Positions 1-6,291 of a DNA stretch of 7,374 nucleotides are shown piece by piece. Source of the stretch: an uncultured Bacteroidota bacterium. GTDB lineage: Bacteria > Bacteroidota > Bacteroidia > B-17B0 > Aurantibacillaceae. Position numbers and translations under genes: made by a program. The first letter of the stretch is position 1. Each line of letters starts with the position of its first letter. Location: assembly GCA_903923915.1 (NCBI GenBank), contig CAIXZI010000658.1:1-7374 (forward strand), written 5' to 3'. Under the pieces are notes generated by a model. The model saw nothing but the letters and a program-made list of their open reading frames with translations. It was not told the origin of the DNA and made no database searches.

Positions 1-637
1 CAATTAATAATTCTTTAAACCAAGGGTGACTATATGTATCATTAAATAACACATAATAAAAAGCAGTTCCATCAAGCCAAGTGCTTCCTGTTAATTTGAA
101 ATAGCTTGCAACTGCATATAAAATAATTACCTGAAATCTGGCTGCCCATACAGCAAAATTAGTTGCCGTAATATTTATTGTTTTCCAAAAAGTTGATTTA
201 GTATTATTAGCATTTTCATCCATAAAAATGAGCATAAATAAAACCATTACTAAAAGATTAAATCCTGCATTTTGTATCGGAATAGTTTTGTGATATAAAT
301 TCATGGTAAAGAAGTAAACAAAAAAAGCAAACAATCTTTTATAAGGTAAAAACAAACAAGCTATGATGGATATAATTTGTCCGGCAACAACGTATTTCCA
401 ATAAACAGCAAGACGAGGATTTTCTAATATGTTTAAAAAGTCAAGAATGATGTTATTGTGTTTTTCAAAAGGTAAAAAATAACTATGCGAACCATAAAGT
501 GTTTCAGAATAGGATAATAAAAACAAGGTATTGCAAAGCAAAAAAATCAATATGCTATTTCTAAAAAGCCTGATATTACTGCCATACGGCATGGTTGCAG
601 TAATAGTATTTATATAAGTATTAATATCCTTGTACAT
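1..637 (-). CDS. HTTM-domain (vitamin K-dependent carboxylase-like) membrane protein, 3' end cut by window
   Basis: This reading frame is open from an ATG at 637 to the left edge: 212 complete codons and no stop, so the C-terminus is missing. The product is a multipass membrane protein. Hydrophobic segments lie at about residues 27-43, 78-97, 101-113, 125-139 and 159-180. The stretch K181-L-T-G184, W187, G190 followed by Y194-Y195 resembles the part of HTTM proteins where a helix ends in a K-L/T-G then W-x-x-G motif. HTTM is the transmembrane half of vitamin K-dependent gamma-carboxylase; most bacterial members have no proven activity, so no reaction is claimed. The start overlaps the last 17 bases of the upstream gene (621-637), which suggests translational coupling in one operon. 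The next in-frame ATG, at 592, would remove only 15 residues. Family assignment rests on motif recognition; DoxX-like membrane proteins are the main alternative. Confidence 0.7.
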   Translation of the reverse strand, partial: MYKDINTYINTITATMPYGSNIRLFRNSILIFLLCNTLFLLSYSETLYGSHSYFLPFEKHNNIILDFLNILENPRLAVYWKYVVAGQIISIIACLFLPYKRLFAFFVYFFTMNLYHKTIPIQNAGFNLLVMVLFMLIFMDENANNTKSTFWKTINITATNFAVWAARFQVIILYAVASYFKLTGSTWLDGTAFYYVLFNDTYSHPWFKELLI

Positions 638-1238
638 TTCTTGGTATAAAATTCATTTCCGGAAAAAGTAATTCGGTAGTGGTTGATTTAATTTCGGCTG
701 CAGTTTTATTACTAAATTTTTCCGGATAAATTAAGCATATTTTATATTGTAATTTGTGGAAGTAAGGGTGCGAGTTTTCTTTCATGGCCATATCCGAAAA
801 ATAATGCTGAGCCATAATACAACGTGCATCATGTATAAAATAATTATTTTTTATAGAATCTGAGATGGTTGTGTCAACAGAGTAATAAGTATCATACACT
901 TGTCCTAAAACATAATCGTGCACTTTATGTTGCACCGCGGCAATACTAAAACGATTGCCGTAAGTAATGTCCAATAAATTTTTTCCGGGATCTATCCACC
1001 CTGTCCAGCCCTTGCGTACATTATAATACCTAACTAGTAATTGTTGTTTATATAACGGAGGATCTGGGGCAAATACTTTGTTGTTCTGGCTAAAAACGGG
1101 CAGCATATATCTGCGTACAGCTCTTTTTATAATTGTGTTTTCGGTGTTGCTATCAAAATTATAAATAAGTGTAAAACCTATATGAATAAGCAAAAAAACA
1201 CTACAACAAATAAAAACTATGTGCGGTGTTTTTTTCAT
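621..1238 (-). CDS. Membrane-anchored DUF5819-like protein of unknown function
   Basis: A 205-residue protein when started at the ATG at 1238 (M-K-K-T-P). The frame can be extended to a TTG at 1256, but that TTG lies inside a good promoter -7 box (1254-1261), so the ATG is preferred. One N-terminal membrane segment (about residues 7-27) is followed by a positively charged stretch (K38, R39, R42, R43) and the motif Y44-x-x-P47-x-F49-x-Q51 with F56-A-P-D-P-P61. That Y-P-F-Q...FAP-P signature resembles DUF5819, a family I recall lying next to HTTM genes, which is also the arrangement here. The rest is polar and rich in Tyr, His and Lys, with no catalytic motif that I recognise. The sequence predicts a single-span protein with most of its mass on one side of the membrane, probably outside. 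The stop codon lies inside the next gene, so the pair is probably made and used together. The DUF label is tentative; that the gene is real is much surer. Confidence 0.72.
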   Translation of the reverse strand: MKKTPHIVFICCSVFLLIHIGFTLIYNFDSNTENTIIKRAVRRYMLPVFSQNNKVFAPDPPLYKQQLLVRYYNVRKGWTGWIDPGKNLLDITYGNRFSIAAVQHKVHDYVLGQVYDTYYSVDTTISDSIKNNYFIHDARCIMAQHYFSDMAMKENSHPYFHKLQYKICLIYPEKFSNKTAAEIKSTTTELLFPEMNFIPRNVQGY

Positions 1239-1253
1239 CAATTTTTCTATTTG

Positions 1254-1261
1254 CAAATCTA
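1254..1261 (-). promoter_or_regulatory. Candidate promoter -7 box for the DUF5819-like/HTTM operon
   Basis: On the minus strand the sequence TAGATTTG matches the Bacteroidota -7 consensus TAnnTTTG exactly. It lies 15 bases before the ATG at 1238, giving a short leader. The nearest TTTTG that could serve as a -33 element is about 29 bases upstream, further than the usual spacing of about 20, so only the -7 half is convincing. Confidence 0.4.
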
Positions 1262-1350
1262 ATGCAATTTAAGTGCAGATAAATTGGATACAAAATTAAT
1301 TAGGGGTATTATTTGTTGTTTTGAATATTCTTACATATGTAATTTTTTAT

Positions 1351-1358
1351 TATATTTG
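1351..1358 (+). promoter_or_regulatory. Candidate promoter -7 box for the T9SS substrate gene
   Basis: TATATTTG matches the Bacteroidota -7 consensus TAnnTTTG and ends 21 bases before the ATG at 1380, consistent with a short leader of about 15 bases. There is no clear -33 TTG at normal spacing; the nearest TTTTG ends at 1323, 27 bases upstream. The 1239-1379 gap thus holds one -7 box for each divergent gene and nothing else that I can identify. Confidence 0.42.
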
Positions 1359-1379
1359 GGTAACAAACATTAAAGTACG

Positions 1380-4300
1380 ATGAATAAATATTTACTTTTC
1401 TATTTTGCCTTGATTTTTTCTTACTTGGCAAACGCAGCTTCAATAACAAGTACGGCTACCGGGGGTACTTATTCATTAACAACAACGTGGAGCGGGGGCG
1501 TGGTGCCTGGCGCCGGAGATGATGTAACCATAGCTGCGGGCGCTACGGTTACTGTTACAGATAACAGGTCTTGTAACTCATTAACCGTTAATGGAACCAC
1601 AGCTGTAAGCATTTTACAAATTAATTCAGGTAAGATATTAACTATTACAGGTGCTGTTGCTATTAATGCACCTACCACTAACAACATAACCGGCACTATT
1701 GCCATAGGTGATGGCGTACTTAGTTGTGCATCTTTAACTACTACTAACCCAACCACTAGCAACACCAGACAATGTATTATAACCGTTAACACCGGAACAT
1801 TAACTTGCAGCGGCAATTTTACTATGGGTAACAACACCTCTCGTAATTTTTTAACTTTTACTTCAAACGGCTTGTTGCAATTAGGCGGTATTACAAATGC
1901 TTTATTAAACGCTCAATTTACACCTTCAACAAGCACTGTTGAATATAACATGGCTGGTGCGCAAACAATTTTGGCATTAAGTTATTACTCCTTAAAATGT
2001 TCAAACTCAGGGGCAAAATCTTTAGCAGCAGCCACTACTGTTACCGGAAATTTAACCATAACAGGCACAGCACAGTTAGACGTAGATGTAACAAATAATT
2101 ATGCGTTAAGTGTGGCAGGTAATTGGAGTGTAACCAGCACAAATGCAGACCCTTTTTTGGAGGAGGCCGGTACAGTTACTCTTGGTGGTACTAGTGGTAC
2201 TCAAATTATAAGTACCGTTTTAGCCGGAGGAGAAACATTTAATAATTTTGTTTTTACCAATACTTCAATTACTAACTCAGGAGTTCAGTTGCAACAAAAT
2301 CTAAAAATTGCAGGAACATATAGTCAAACAATAACTAGCGCTGGATCTTTAGATTTAAAAGGAAATGCTTTAAATATTACAGGCGCCCCTACTACTGCTA
2401 AAACGTACTATTTTACAACCGGAAGTATTATAACATCTGTATCAGGAGGTTCGGTTACTGTTACCGATATTAATGCAGTGAAAAATATTTATTTTAGAGG
2501 AACTAATTTTGGAGATGCTACAAACGGTGTTACAATAAACTGTACCTGTTCTGACTCTTATTTTAATGGCGGTATTTTTTATGGTACTGTAATATTCACT
2601 AAAAATGGTGGCACTTCCGATGATTGTAATGGTGGTTGTACCTTTTATGGCCCATGTACATTTAATACCAGCATTTCTGGAGATAGGTGGAGGATGGGCT
2701 GTATTAATCCTGACATTTTTTACAATGCTACATTTAATCACTTAGATACAACATCTGGCTATAATTTTTCTGTTGCTCGTTGTCCTGGAAATCATTTTTA
2801 TGGTACAACAAACATATATTCGGCAGCGGCTGGTGGTTTTTTTGTTGGAAGGAGTAATAATACTGCTGCTGGAGTTGGAACCGCAAACTTTCATGGCCCA
2901 GTATCTTTAACGGTTACTGCTTCTGGCAATGCATACTTTGGCGAAAGTGATGGAACTACTAATAACGCTACTACATTTGAAAGCACATTACAATTGAACT
3001 CTACAGCTTCATCAACAGGAGATATATACATAGGAAAAGGTTTATCCACATCAATAATATTTACTAATACGGGGCAATTAATTGACGGAACTATTGCGGG
3101 TGCCACTAATGTATATTTTTATGGAGTAACTCAAAATGGCACCTTATCGCAAAGCACCACTAATACAGCTGCATCCGGGAGTACAATCTATCTAGGCAGC
3201 TCTACCACACCTTGTACTTGGAATGGCTCAGTTACTTTTACTGCTCCAAATATTAATTTGGCAAACAGTACATACAATGGCAGCACAAATAATTTTACAG
3301 CTAATGGGTCAACTAATCAAACTTGTGTGGGAGGTAATACTTTTGCATCAGGAACTACCAGTAATTTTATAAATAATGGTGCTGGCTACTGGCGTTTAGC
3401 GAATACTAGTGCAGATAATTACAATGGGAATATTACTTATTATAGGGCATCAGGCGGAGGAAATCTAAGTCCTGCCTACGCAGCAAGTTGTAACTATGCA
3501 GGCAATATTACTGTACAAGCAGCTTCAGATTCTATTGATTTTTCCGGGGGCGGAGGGGCTGTTGTCTTTAGCGGCACATCTTCTGCTTCATTAACTAATA
3601 GCGGAAGCAAAGGCATTAGCATGCAAAACATTACCATGAATAAAACGGGTGGGGCAAGTTTTACTCTTAACAATTGCGTTGGTATGCCTGCAAACGGAAG
3701 TTTAACATTAATCAGTGGACTGCTTAATACATCAACTTCTGCTTATTTGTATTTAATGGATGAAACCTGTACCGCCCCTGCATTAACAGATTCAAGTACC
3801 AGTTATATCAACGGCCCTATGCGTTACGATATGTCGGTAAGTACATCCACAAAAACATTAAATTTTCCTATTGGTGTCGGTACAGATTGCAGGCCATTTG
3901 TTTTAACTACCAGGCATGGTGCATCAACTTCATACAGTTATATGGGGCAAGTATATAACTCACCCGCCAGTATGTTGGTTAACGGAAGTGGCAACTCTTG
4001 GGGATTACCAGCTACCGTTGATACGGTATCGGGCGTGCATTACTGGACGATAGACAGAACGGTTACAAGCACTAGTGTTAGTGCTTCAAACACCAATTTA
4101 ACGTATCTTGCAAACAAATACCCATTGGTGCAGTTTTATTTTGGCACAAATGATTATGTATATCAAGGAGCTAATTTAACGATAGTAAAAAACACATCGG
4201 CAGCGCCAACTAACTGGATAGATATTGGAGCTTCTTGCGCTTTAGGTAATTTTGCCACGCCGCAAGCAGGTAGTATTACATCTACAACATCGGGTACACC

Positions 4301-4925
4301 CTTTAATTCATTTTCAACGTTTGCTTTAGGCAGTAAAACTTCTGGGTGGAATTCGCTGCCAATAGAGCTACTTAATTTTACTGCTAAACCTAATGGAGAG
4401 CAAGTAGATTTAAACTGGGAAACATCTACCGAAACCAATAATAAGTTTTTTACTATTGAAAGAAGCGCAGACGGAAAAAATTTTGCAGAAATAACTACGG
4501 CAAATTCTAAAGCCATTAATGGAAATAGTAAAACAGCGTTAAGCTATCAAACAACAGATGCAAGCCCTTTAAGTGGGACTTCTTACTATCGTCTTAAACA
4601 AACCGATTATAATGGTAAGTATAAATACTTTAATATGGTAAGTGTTGCTTTTGAAGCAAGTAAGAATATAACTTTTAGCGTGTATCCAAACCCTAATTTG
4701 GGCGAATTTACCATAGATTTTTCGGGAATAGAAAATAACCACGAAGTACAAATTGCTTTGCGTGATGAGTTAGGAAAAGAGGTGTATTCAAATTCGGTAT
4801 ATTCAAATTCTATCCATTCAAATCAAGTGCAAATAATTCCCACCTCTAAAATTGCCAAAGGAAAATATTTTTGTTCGCTTATTTTTGAAGGTGTAAAACG
4901 AACACTGGTTGTTATAGTTAATTAA
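1380..4925 (+). CDS. Large secreted repeat protein with T9SS type A C-terminal sorting domain
   Basis: An 1181-residue exported protein. Residues 1-19 form a signal peptide (hydrophobic core, probable cleavage after A-N-A19). Residues about 20-100 contain the T-W37-S-G-G-x-V-P43-G-A-G-D-D-V-T-I block common at the mature N-terminus of Bacteroidota surface proteins. A Thr/Ser/Asn/Gly-rich, beta-strand-like region extends to about 820. It includes a cysteine-rich part (seven Cys between 388 and 468) and repeats of about 31 residues at roughly 473-616. A conserved F829-P-I-G block with R838-P839 follows. The L993-P-I-E-L-L-N-F1000 linker leads into a fibronectin III-like domain to about 1095. 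The last 83 residues carry Y1102-P-N-P1105 and end in a beta-rich G-K-Y-F...V-V-I-V-N tail, the T9SS type A sorting domain. The protein should be exported by Sec, cross the outer membrane through T9SS and be released or anchored at the surface. Adhesion or a structural role is likely but inferred: there is no enzyme motif. The gene is flanked by its own promoter box and terminator, so it is probably monocistronic. Confidence 0.93.
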   Translation: MNKYLLFYFALIFSYLANAASITSTATGGTYSLTTTWSGGVVPGAGDDVTIAAGATVTVTDNRSCNSLTVNGTTAVSILQINSGKILTITGAVAINAPTTNNITGTIAIGDGVLSCASLTTTNPTTSNTRQCIITVNTGTLTCSGNFTMGNNTSRNFLTFTSNGLLQLGGITNALLNAQFTPSTSTVEYNMAGAQTILALSYYSLKCSNSGAKSLAAATTVTGNLTITGTAQLDVDVTNNYALSVAGNWSVTSTNADPFLEEAGTVTLGGTSGTQIISTVLAGGETFNNFVFTNTSITNSGVQLQQNLKIAGTYSQTITSAGSLDLKGNALNITGAPTTAKTYYFTTGSIITSVSGGSVTVTDINAVKNIYFRGTNFGDATNGVTINCTCSDSYFNGGIFYGTVIFTKNGGTSDDCNGGCTFYGPCTFNTSISGDRWRMGCINPDIFYNATFNHLDTTSGYNFSVARCPGNHFYGTTNIYSAAAGGFFVGRSNNTAAGVGTANFHGPVSLTVTASGNAYFGESDGTTNNATTFESTLQLNSTASSTGDIYIGKGLSTSIIFTNTGQLIDGTIAGATNVYFYGVTQNGTLSQSTTNTAASGSTIYLGSSTTPCTWNGSVTFTAPNINLANSTYNGSTNNFTANGSTNQTCVGGNTFASGTTSNFINNGAGYWRLANTSADNYNGNITYYRASGGGNLSPAYAASCNYAGNITVQAASDSIDFSGGGGAVVFSGTSSASLTNSGSKGISMQNITMNKTGGASFTLNNCVGMPANGSLTLISGLLNTSTSAYLYLMDETCTAPALTDSSTSYINGPMRYDMSVSTSTKTLNFPIGVGTDCRPFVLTTRHGASTSYSYMGQVYNSPASMLVNGSGNSWGLPATVDTVSGVHYWTIDRTVTSTSVSASNTNLTYLANKYPLVQFYFGTNDYVYQGANLTIVKNTSAAPTNWIDIGASCALGNFATPQAGSITSTTSGTPFNSFSTFALGSKTSGWNSLPIELLNFTAKPNGEQVDLNWETSTETNNKFFTIERSADGKNFAEITTANSKAINGNSKTALSYQTTDASPLSGTSYYRLKQTDYNGKYKYFNMVSVAFEASKNITFSVYPNPNLGEFTIDFSGIENNHEVQIALRDELGKEVYSNSVYSNSIHSNQVQIIPTSKIAKGKYFCSLIFEGVKRTLVVIVN
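2793..3227 (+). repeat. Degenerate ~31-residue (about 93 bp) repeats within the T9SS substrate
   Basis: The encoded protein shows a recurring pattern: a F-x-G strand start, then about 15 residues later a second motif, aromatic/aliphatic-x-G. Examples are F473-Y-G475 with F488-V-G490; F504-H-G506 with Y519-F-G521; F533-E-S with Y550-I-G552; F580-Y-G582 with Y604-L-G606; then W614-N-G616. The glycines at 490, 521 and 552 are exactly 31 residues apart. Looser F-Y-G/N units precede this at 400, 422 and 447. The repeat is diverged at DNA level and is seen mainly as protein periodicity, as expected for a beta-helix or beta-solenoid. Confidence 0.6.
4782..4826 (+). repeat. 15-bp tandem micro-repeat, three copies, inside the T9SS sorting domain
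   Basis: Three in-frame 15-base units (4782-4796, 4797-4811, 4812-4826) share the core ATTCAAAT and encode V-Y-S-N-S, V-Y-S-N-S and I-H-S-N-Q (residues 1135-1149). The first two units differ at only two bases, so the duplication looks recent; the third is diverged. The insert lies in the loop after a G-K-E strand of the sorting domain, so it lengthens a turn without changing the frame. Confidence 0.75.
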
Positions 4926-4955
4926 CATTACAATAATATACTTACTGCTATTAAT

Positions 4956-4988
4956 AAAAAGAGCCTTACAAAATGCAAGGCTCTTTTT
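4956..4988. terminator. Bidirectional rho-independent terminator
   Basis: A perfect 12-bp stem (AAAAAGAGCCTT at 4956-4967 pairing with AAGGCTCTTTTT at 4977-4988) encloses a 9-base loop. The stem is GC-rich in the middle and has an A tract on one side and a T tract on the other, so it can end transcription in both directions. It sits 30 bases after the stop of the T9SS substrate gene and 21 bases from the end of the convergent exported YceI gene, which suits shared use. Confidence 0.9.
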
Positions 4989-5009
4989 TATTAAATTAAA
5001 TTTTTAGAA

Positions 5010-5588
5010 TTAATCTTTAGCAAATTCTGCACTTCCTCTAACAACAACTTCTTCGCTAAGCATAGTGCCTGGCATTGATGCGCCAATACCAAATGTACTA
5101 CGGTTTACCACGCCATTTACTTTTACACCTACCGTAGTTTTTTTGCTCATTGGGTTAACACCGCTTCTGATAACAGCTTCAAAACTTACTACTTTAGTTA
5201 CGCCATGCATAGTCATATCACCAATAATGGTGTATTTATTACCGGCAATTTTTTTAACTGTTTTGCTTTTGAAAGTAAGGGTAGAAAACTTAGCAACATC
5301 AAAAAAGTCAGGCGATTTTAAATGCCCGTCGCGTTTTTCGTTATCTGTATTAATACTATTTACATCAGCTGTAAAATCAAAAGATGCATCAGAAAAATCT
5401 TCTTTAGAAGAAGTAAATTTTGCGTCAAATGTTTTAAACGACCCGTCAATATCTGAAATAGATAAATGGGTAATGGTAAAGCCAACTGATGAATGTGCTT
5501 TATCTAAATTGTAAACAGATGGTTCTACAACTGTAAACGAAAACATAAGTGCCGCAGCTACTGATGCAAGGATGGTGATTTTTTTCAT
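5010..5588 (-). CDS. Exported YceI-family polyisoprenoid-binding protein
   Basis: A 192-residue protein. Residues 1-21 look like a Sec signal peptide (M-K-K, then a hydrophobic core to V21); there is no lipobox cysteine, so it is expected to be periplasmic. The mature part matches the YceI lipocalin-like fold from end to end: D29-x-x-H32-S-S-V-G-F37 and H41 near the N-terminus, N77-S-I-N-T-D-N83 and the signature R86-D-G-H-L-K91 with D94-F-F96, then the M-T-M-H-G-V-T strand and the C-terminal beta hairpins. YceI proteins bind long isoprenoid or amphiphilic lipids inside a beta barrel; the ligand here is unknown. The gene is second in a tandem pair, starting 34 bases after the stop of the cytosolic paralogue, with no promoter box seen between them, so the two are probably co-transcribed. 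The ATG at 5588 is the only sensible start because it supplies the signal peptide. Confidence 0.93.
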   Translation of the reverse strand: MKKITILASVAAALMFSFTVVEPSVYNLDKAHSSVGFTITHLSISDIDGSFKTFDAKFTSSKEDFSDASFDFTADVNSINTDNEKRDGHLKSPDFFDVAKFSTLTFKSKTVKKIAGNKYTIIGDMTMHGVTKVVSFEAVIRSGVNPMSKKTTVGVKVNGVVNRSTFGIGASMPGTMLSEEVVVRGSAEFAKD

Positions 5589-5622
5589 TTTGTTTTTTTG
5601 TTTTAGGTTATTATTTATTTTT

Positions 5623-6135
5623 TTATGCTTGTTTTACAAATTGCATATTACTATATAATTTTACTTCATCGCTTACACCTATACTGCCTACGCCGTAATC
5701 TTGGCGATTAATTTTTCCATTAATAGTAAAACCTGCGCGTGTATTTCCCCATGGGTCTTTTGCAACAATACCGCCAAATTCTACATCCAAAATTTCGGCT
5801 TTGCTTACGCCTTTCATAGTAAAGTTTCCGTGTAATTTATAATTTTCGGCATCTACTTTTTCAAGCTTGGTGCTTTCAAATTTAATTTGCGGGTATTTTT
5901 CTGCTTCAAAAAAATCGCCGGTTTTTAAATGCCCGTCGCGTTGCTCGTTGTTTGTGCTAATAGAGTTTATATCGGCCGAAAAATTAATTTTTGCGGTTGA
6001 AAAATCTTCCCCGGTTGTTTCTACTGCGGCATCAAATTTTTTAAAATCTCCGCTTACGTTTGCTATCATTAAGTGCTTTACTTTAAATTGCACTTCTGAG
6101 TGGGTTGGGTCTAATGCCCATTTAGTTGTTGACAT
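5623..6135 (-). CDS. YceI-family protein, predicted cytosolic
   Basis: A 170-residue YceI-family protein with no signal peptide: the domain begins at W6-A-L-D9-P-T-H12-S, almost at the N-terminus. Family landmarks are F17 and H21, N57-S-I-S-T-N-N63, R66-D-G-H-L-K71 with D74-F-F76, the T-M-K-G-V-S strand and the D-P-W-G-N-T-R-A-G-F block. Members bind polyisoprenoid-like lipids in a lipocalin-type barrel; signal-less versions are common in Bacteroidota, and their ligand is not known. The gene is first in the two-gene YceI operon and is transcribed away from the HxlR regulator at 6292, with a candidate promoter and operator between them. It shares the motif order of its neighbour, including a 20-base stretch identical at DNA level over the R-D-G-H-L-K codons, pointing to an old tandem duplication followed by a split in cell location. 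Confidence 0.93.
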   Translation of the reverse strand: MSTTKWALDPTHSEVQFKVKHLMIANVSGDFKKFDAAVETTGEDFSTAKINFSADINSISTNNEQRDGHLKTGDFFEAEKYPQIKFESTKLEKVDAENYKLHGNFTMKGVSKAEILDVEFGGIVAKDPWGNTRAGFTINGKINRQDYGVGSIGVSDEVKLYSNMQFVKQA

Positions 6136-6155
6136 ATTGTTTTATTTTTAATTGA

Positions 6156-6171
6156 GTACAAATGTATGTAC
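6156..6171. promoter_or_regulatory. Inverted repeat, candidate HxlR operator over the yceI promoter
   Basis: GTACA (6156-6160) and TGTAC (6167-6171) form a perfect inverted repeat with a 6-base centre, 21 bases upstream of the first yceI start. HxlR/DUF24 regulators bind as dimers to inverted repeats near the divergent promoter they control. This site covers the -7 box of the yceI operon, so a bound protein would block transcription. The sequence is direct; assigning it to this regulator is inference. Confidence 0.45.
6159..6166 (-). promoter_or_regulatory. Candidate -7 promoter box for the yceI operon
   Basis: On the minus strand TACATTTG fits TAnnTTTG exactly and ends 23 bases before the ATG at 6135. 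No -33 TTG stands at the usual distance; a TTTGG lies about 33 bases further upstream. The box lies wholly inside the inverted repeat at 6156-6171. Confidence 0.5.
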
Positions 6172-6177
6172 ATTAAC

Positions 6178-6225
6178 TATACTTTTGTAACCGATATACC
6201 AAAGGATACCGATATACTTTTGTAA
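6178..6225 (+). repeat. Pair of 13-bp direct repeats in the yceI/hxlR control region
   Basis: TATACTTTTGTAA occurs at 6178-6190 and again at 6213-6225, 35 bases apart. A second, overlapping repeat, ACCGATATAC, occurs at 6190-6199 and 6208-6217. Each 13-mer contains TACTTTTG, a fit to the plus-strand TAnnTTTG promoter box. The repeats may be regulator sites, tandem promoters for the HxlR gene, or both. Confidence 0.55.
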
Positions 6226-6253
6226 ACCTACAATAAAATTAGGCGAAACAACG

Positions 6254-6261
6254 TATCTTTG
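6254..6261 (+). promoter_or_regulatory. Candidate -7 promoter box for the HxlR gene
   Basis: TATCTTTG matches TAnnTTTG exactly and ends 30 bases before the ATG at 6292, the best placed of the three plus-strand boxes in this gap (the others are in the direct repeats). There is no TTG at normal -33 spacing. Confidence 0.5.
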
Positions 6262-6291
6262 TGGCAGAATTATTCCTAAATAATCATAAAA

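Noticed and set aside
1239..1256. N-terminal extension of the DUF5819-like protein to a TTG at 1256
   Set aside because: The TTG falls within a TAnnTTTG promoter box, TTG starts are rare in this phylum, and the ATG at 1238 gives a normal M-K-K start next to the membrane segment.
2793..3227. Possible CRISPR or DNA-level tandem array in the repeat region
   Set aside because: The periodicity is at protein level within an open frame. Units are not identical and there are no constant repeats with unique spacers.
1469..4751. Several minus-strand open frames inside the large secreted protein gene
   Set aside because: Low-complexity Thr/Ala/Gly codons leave the opposite strand free of stops. The predicted products are low-complexity and lack known motifs.
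5065..5514. Plus-strand open frame of 149 codons opposite the exported yceI gene
   Set aside because: It is antisense to a well-supported YceI protein, has no recognisable domain, and its hydrophobic look comes from the complement of the yceI codons.
5867..6151. Plus-strand open frame of 94 codons opposite the first yceI gene
   Set aside because: It is antisense to a YceI protein with all family motifs intact and has no promoter or family resemblance of its own.
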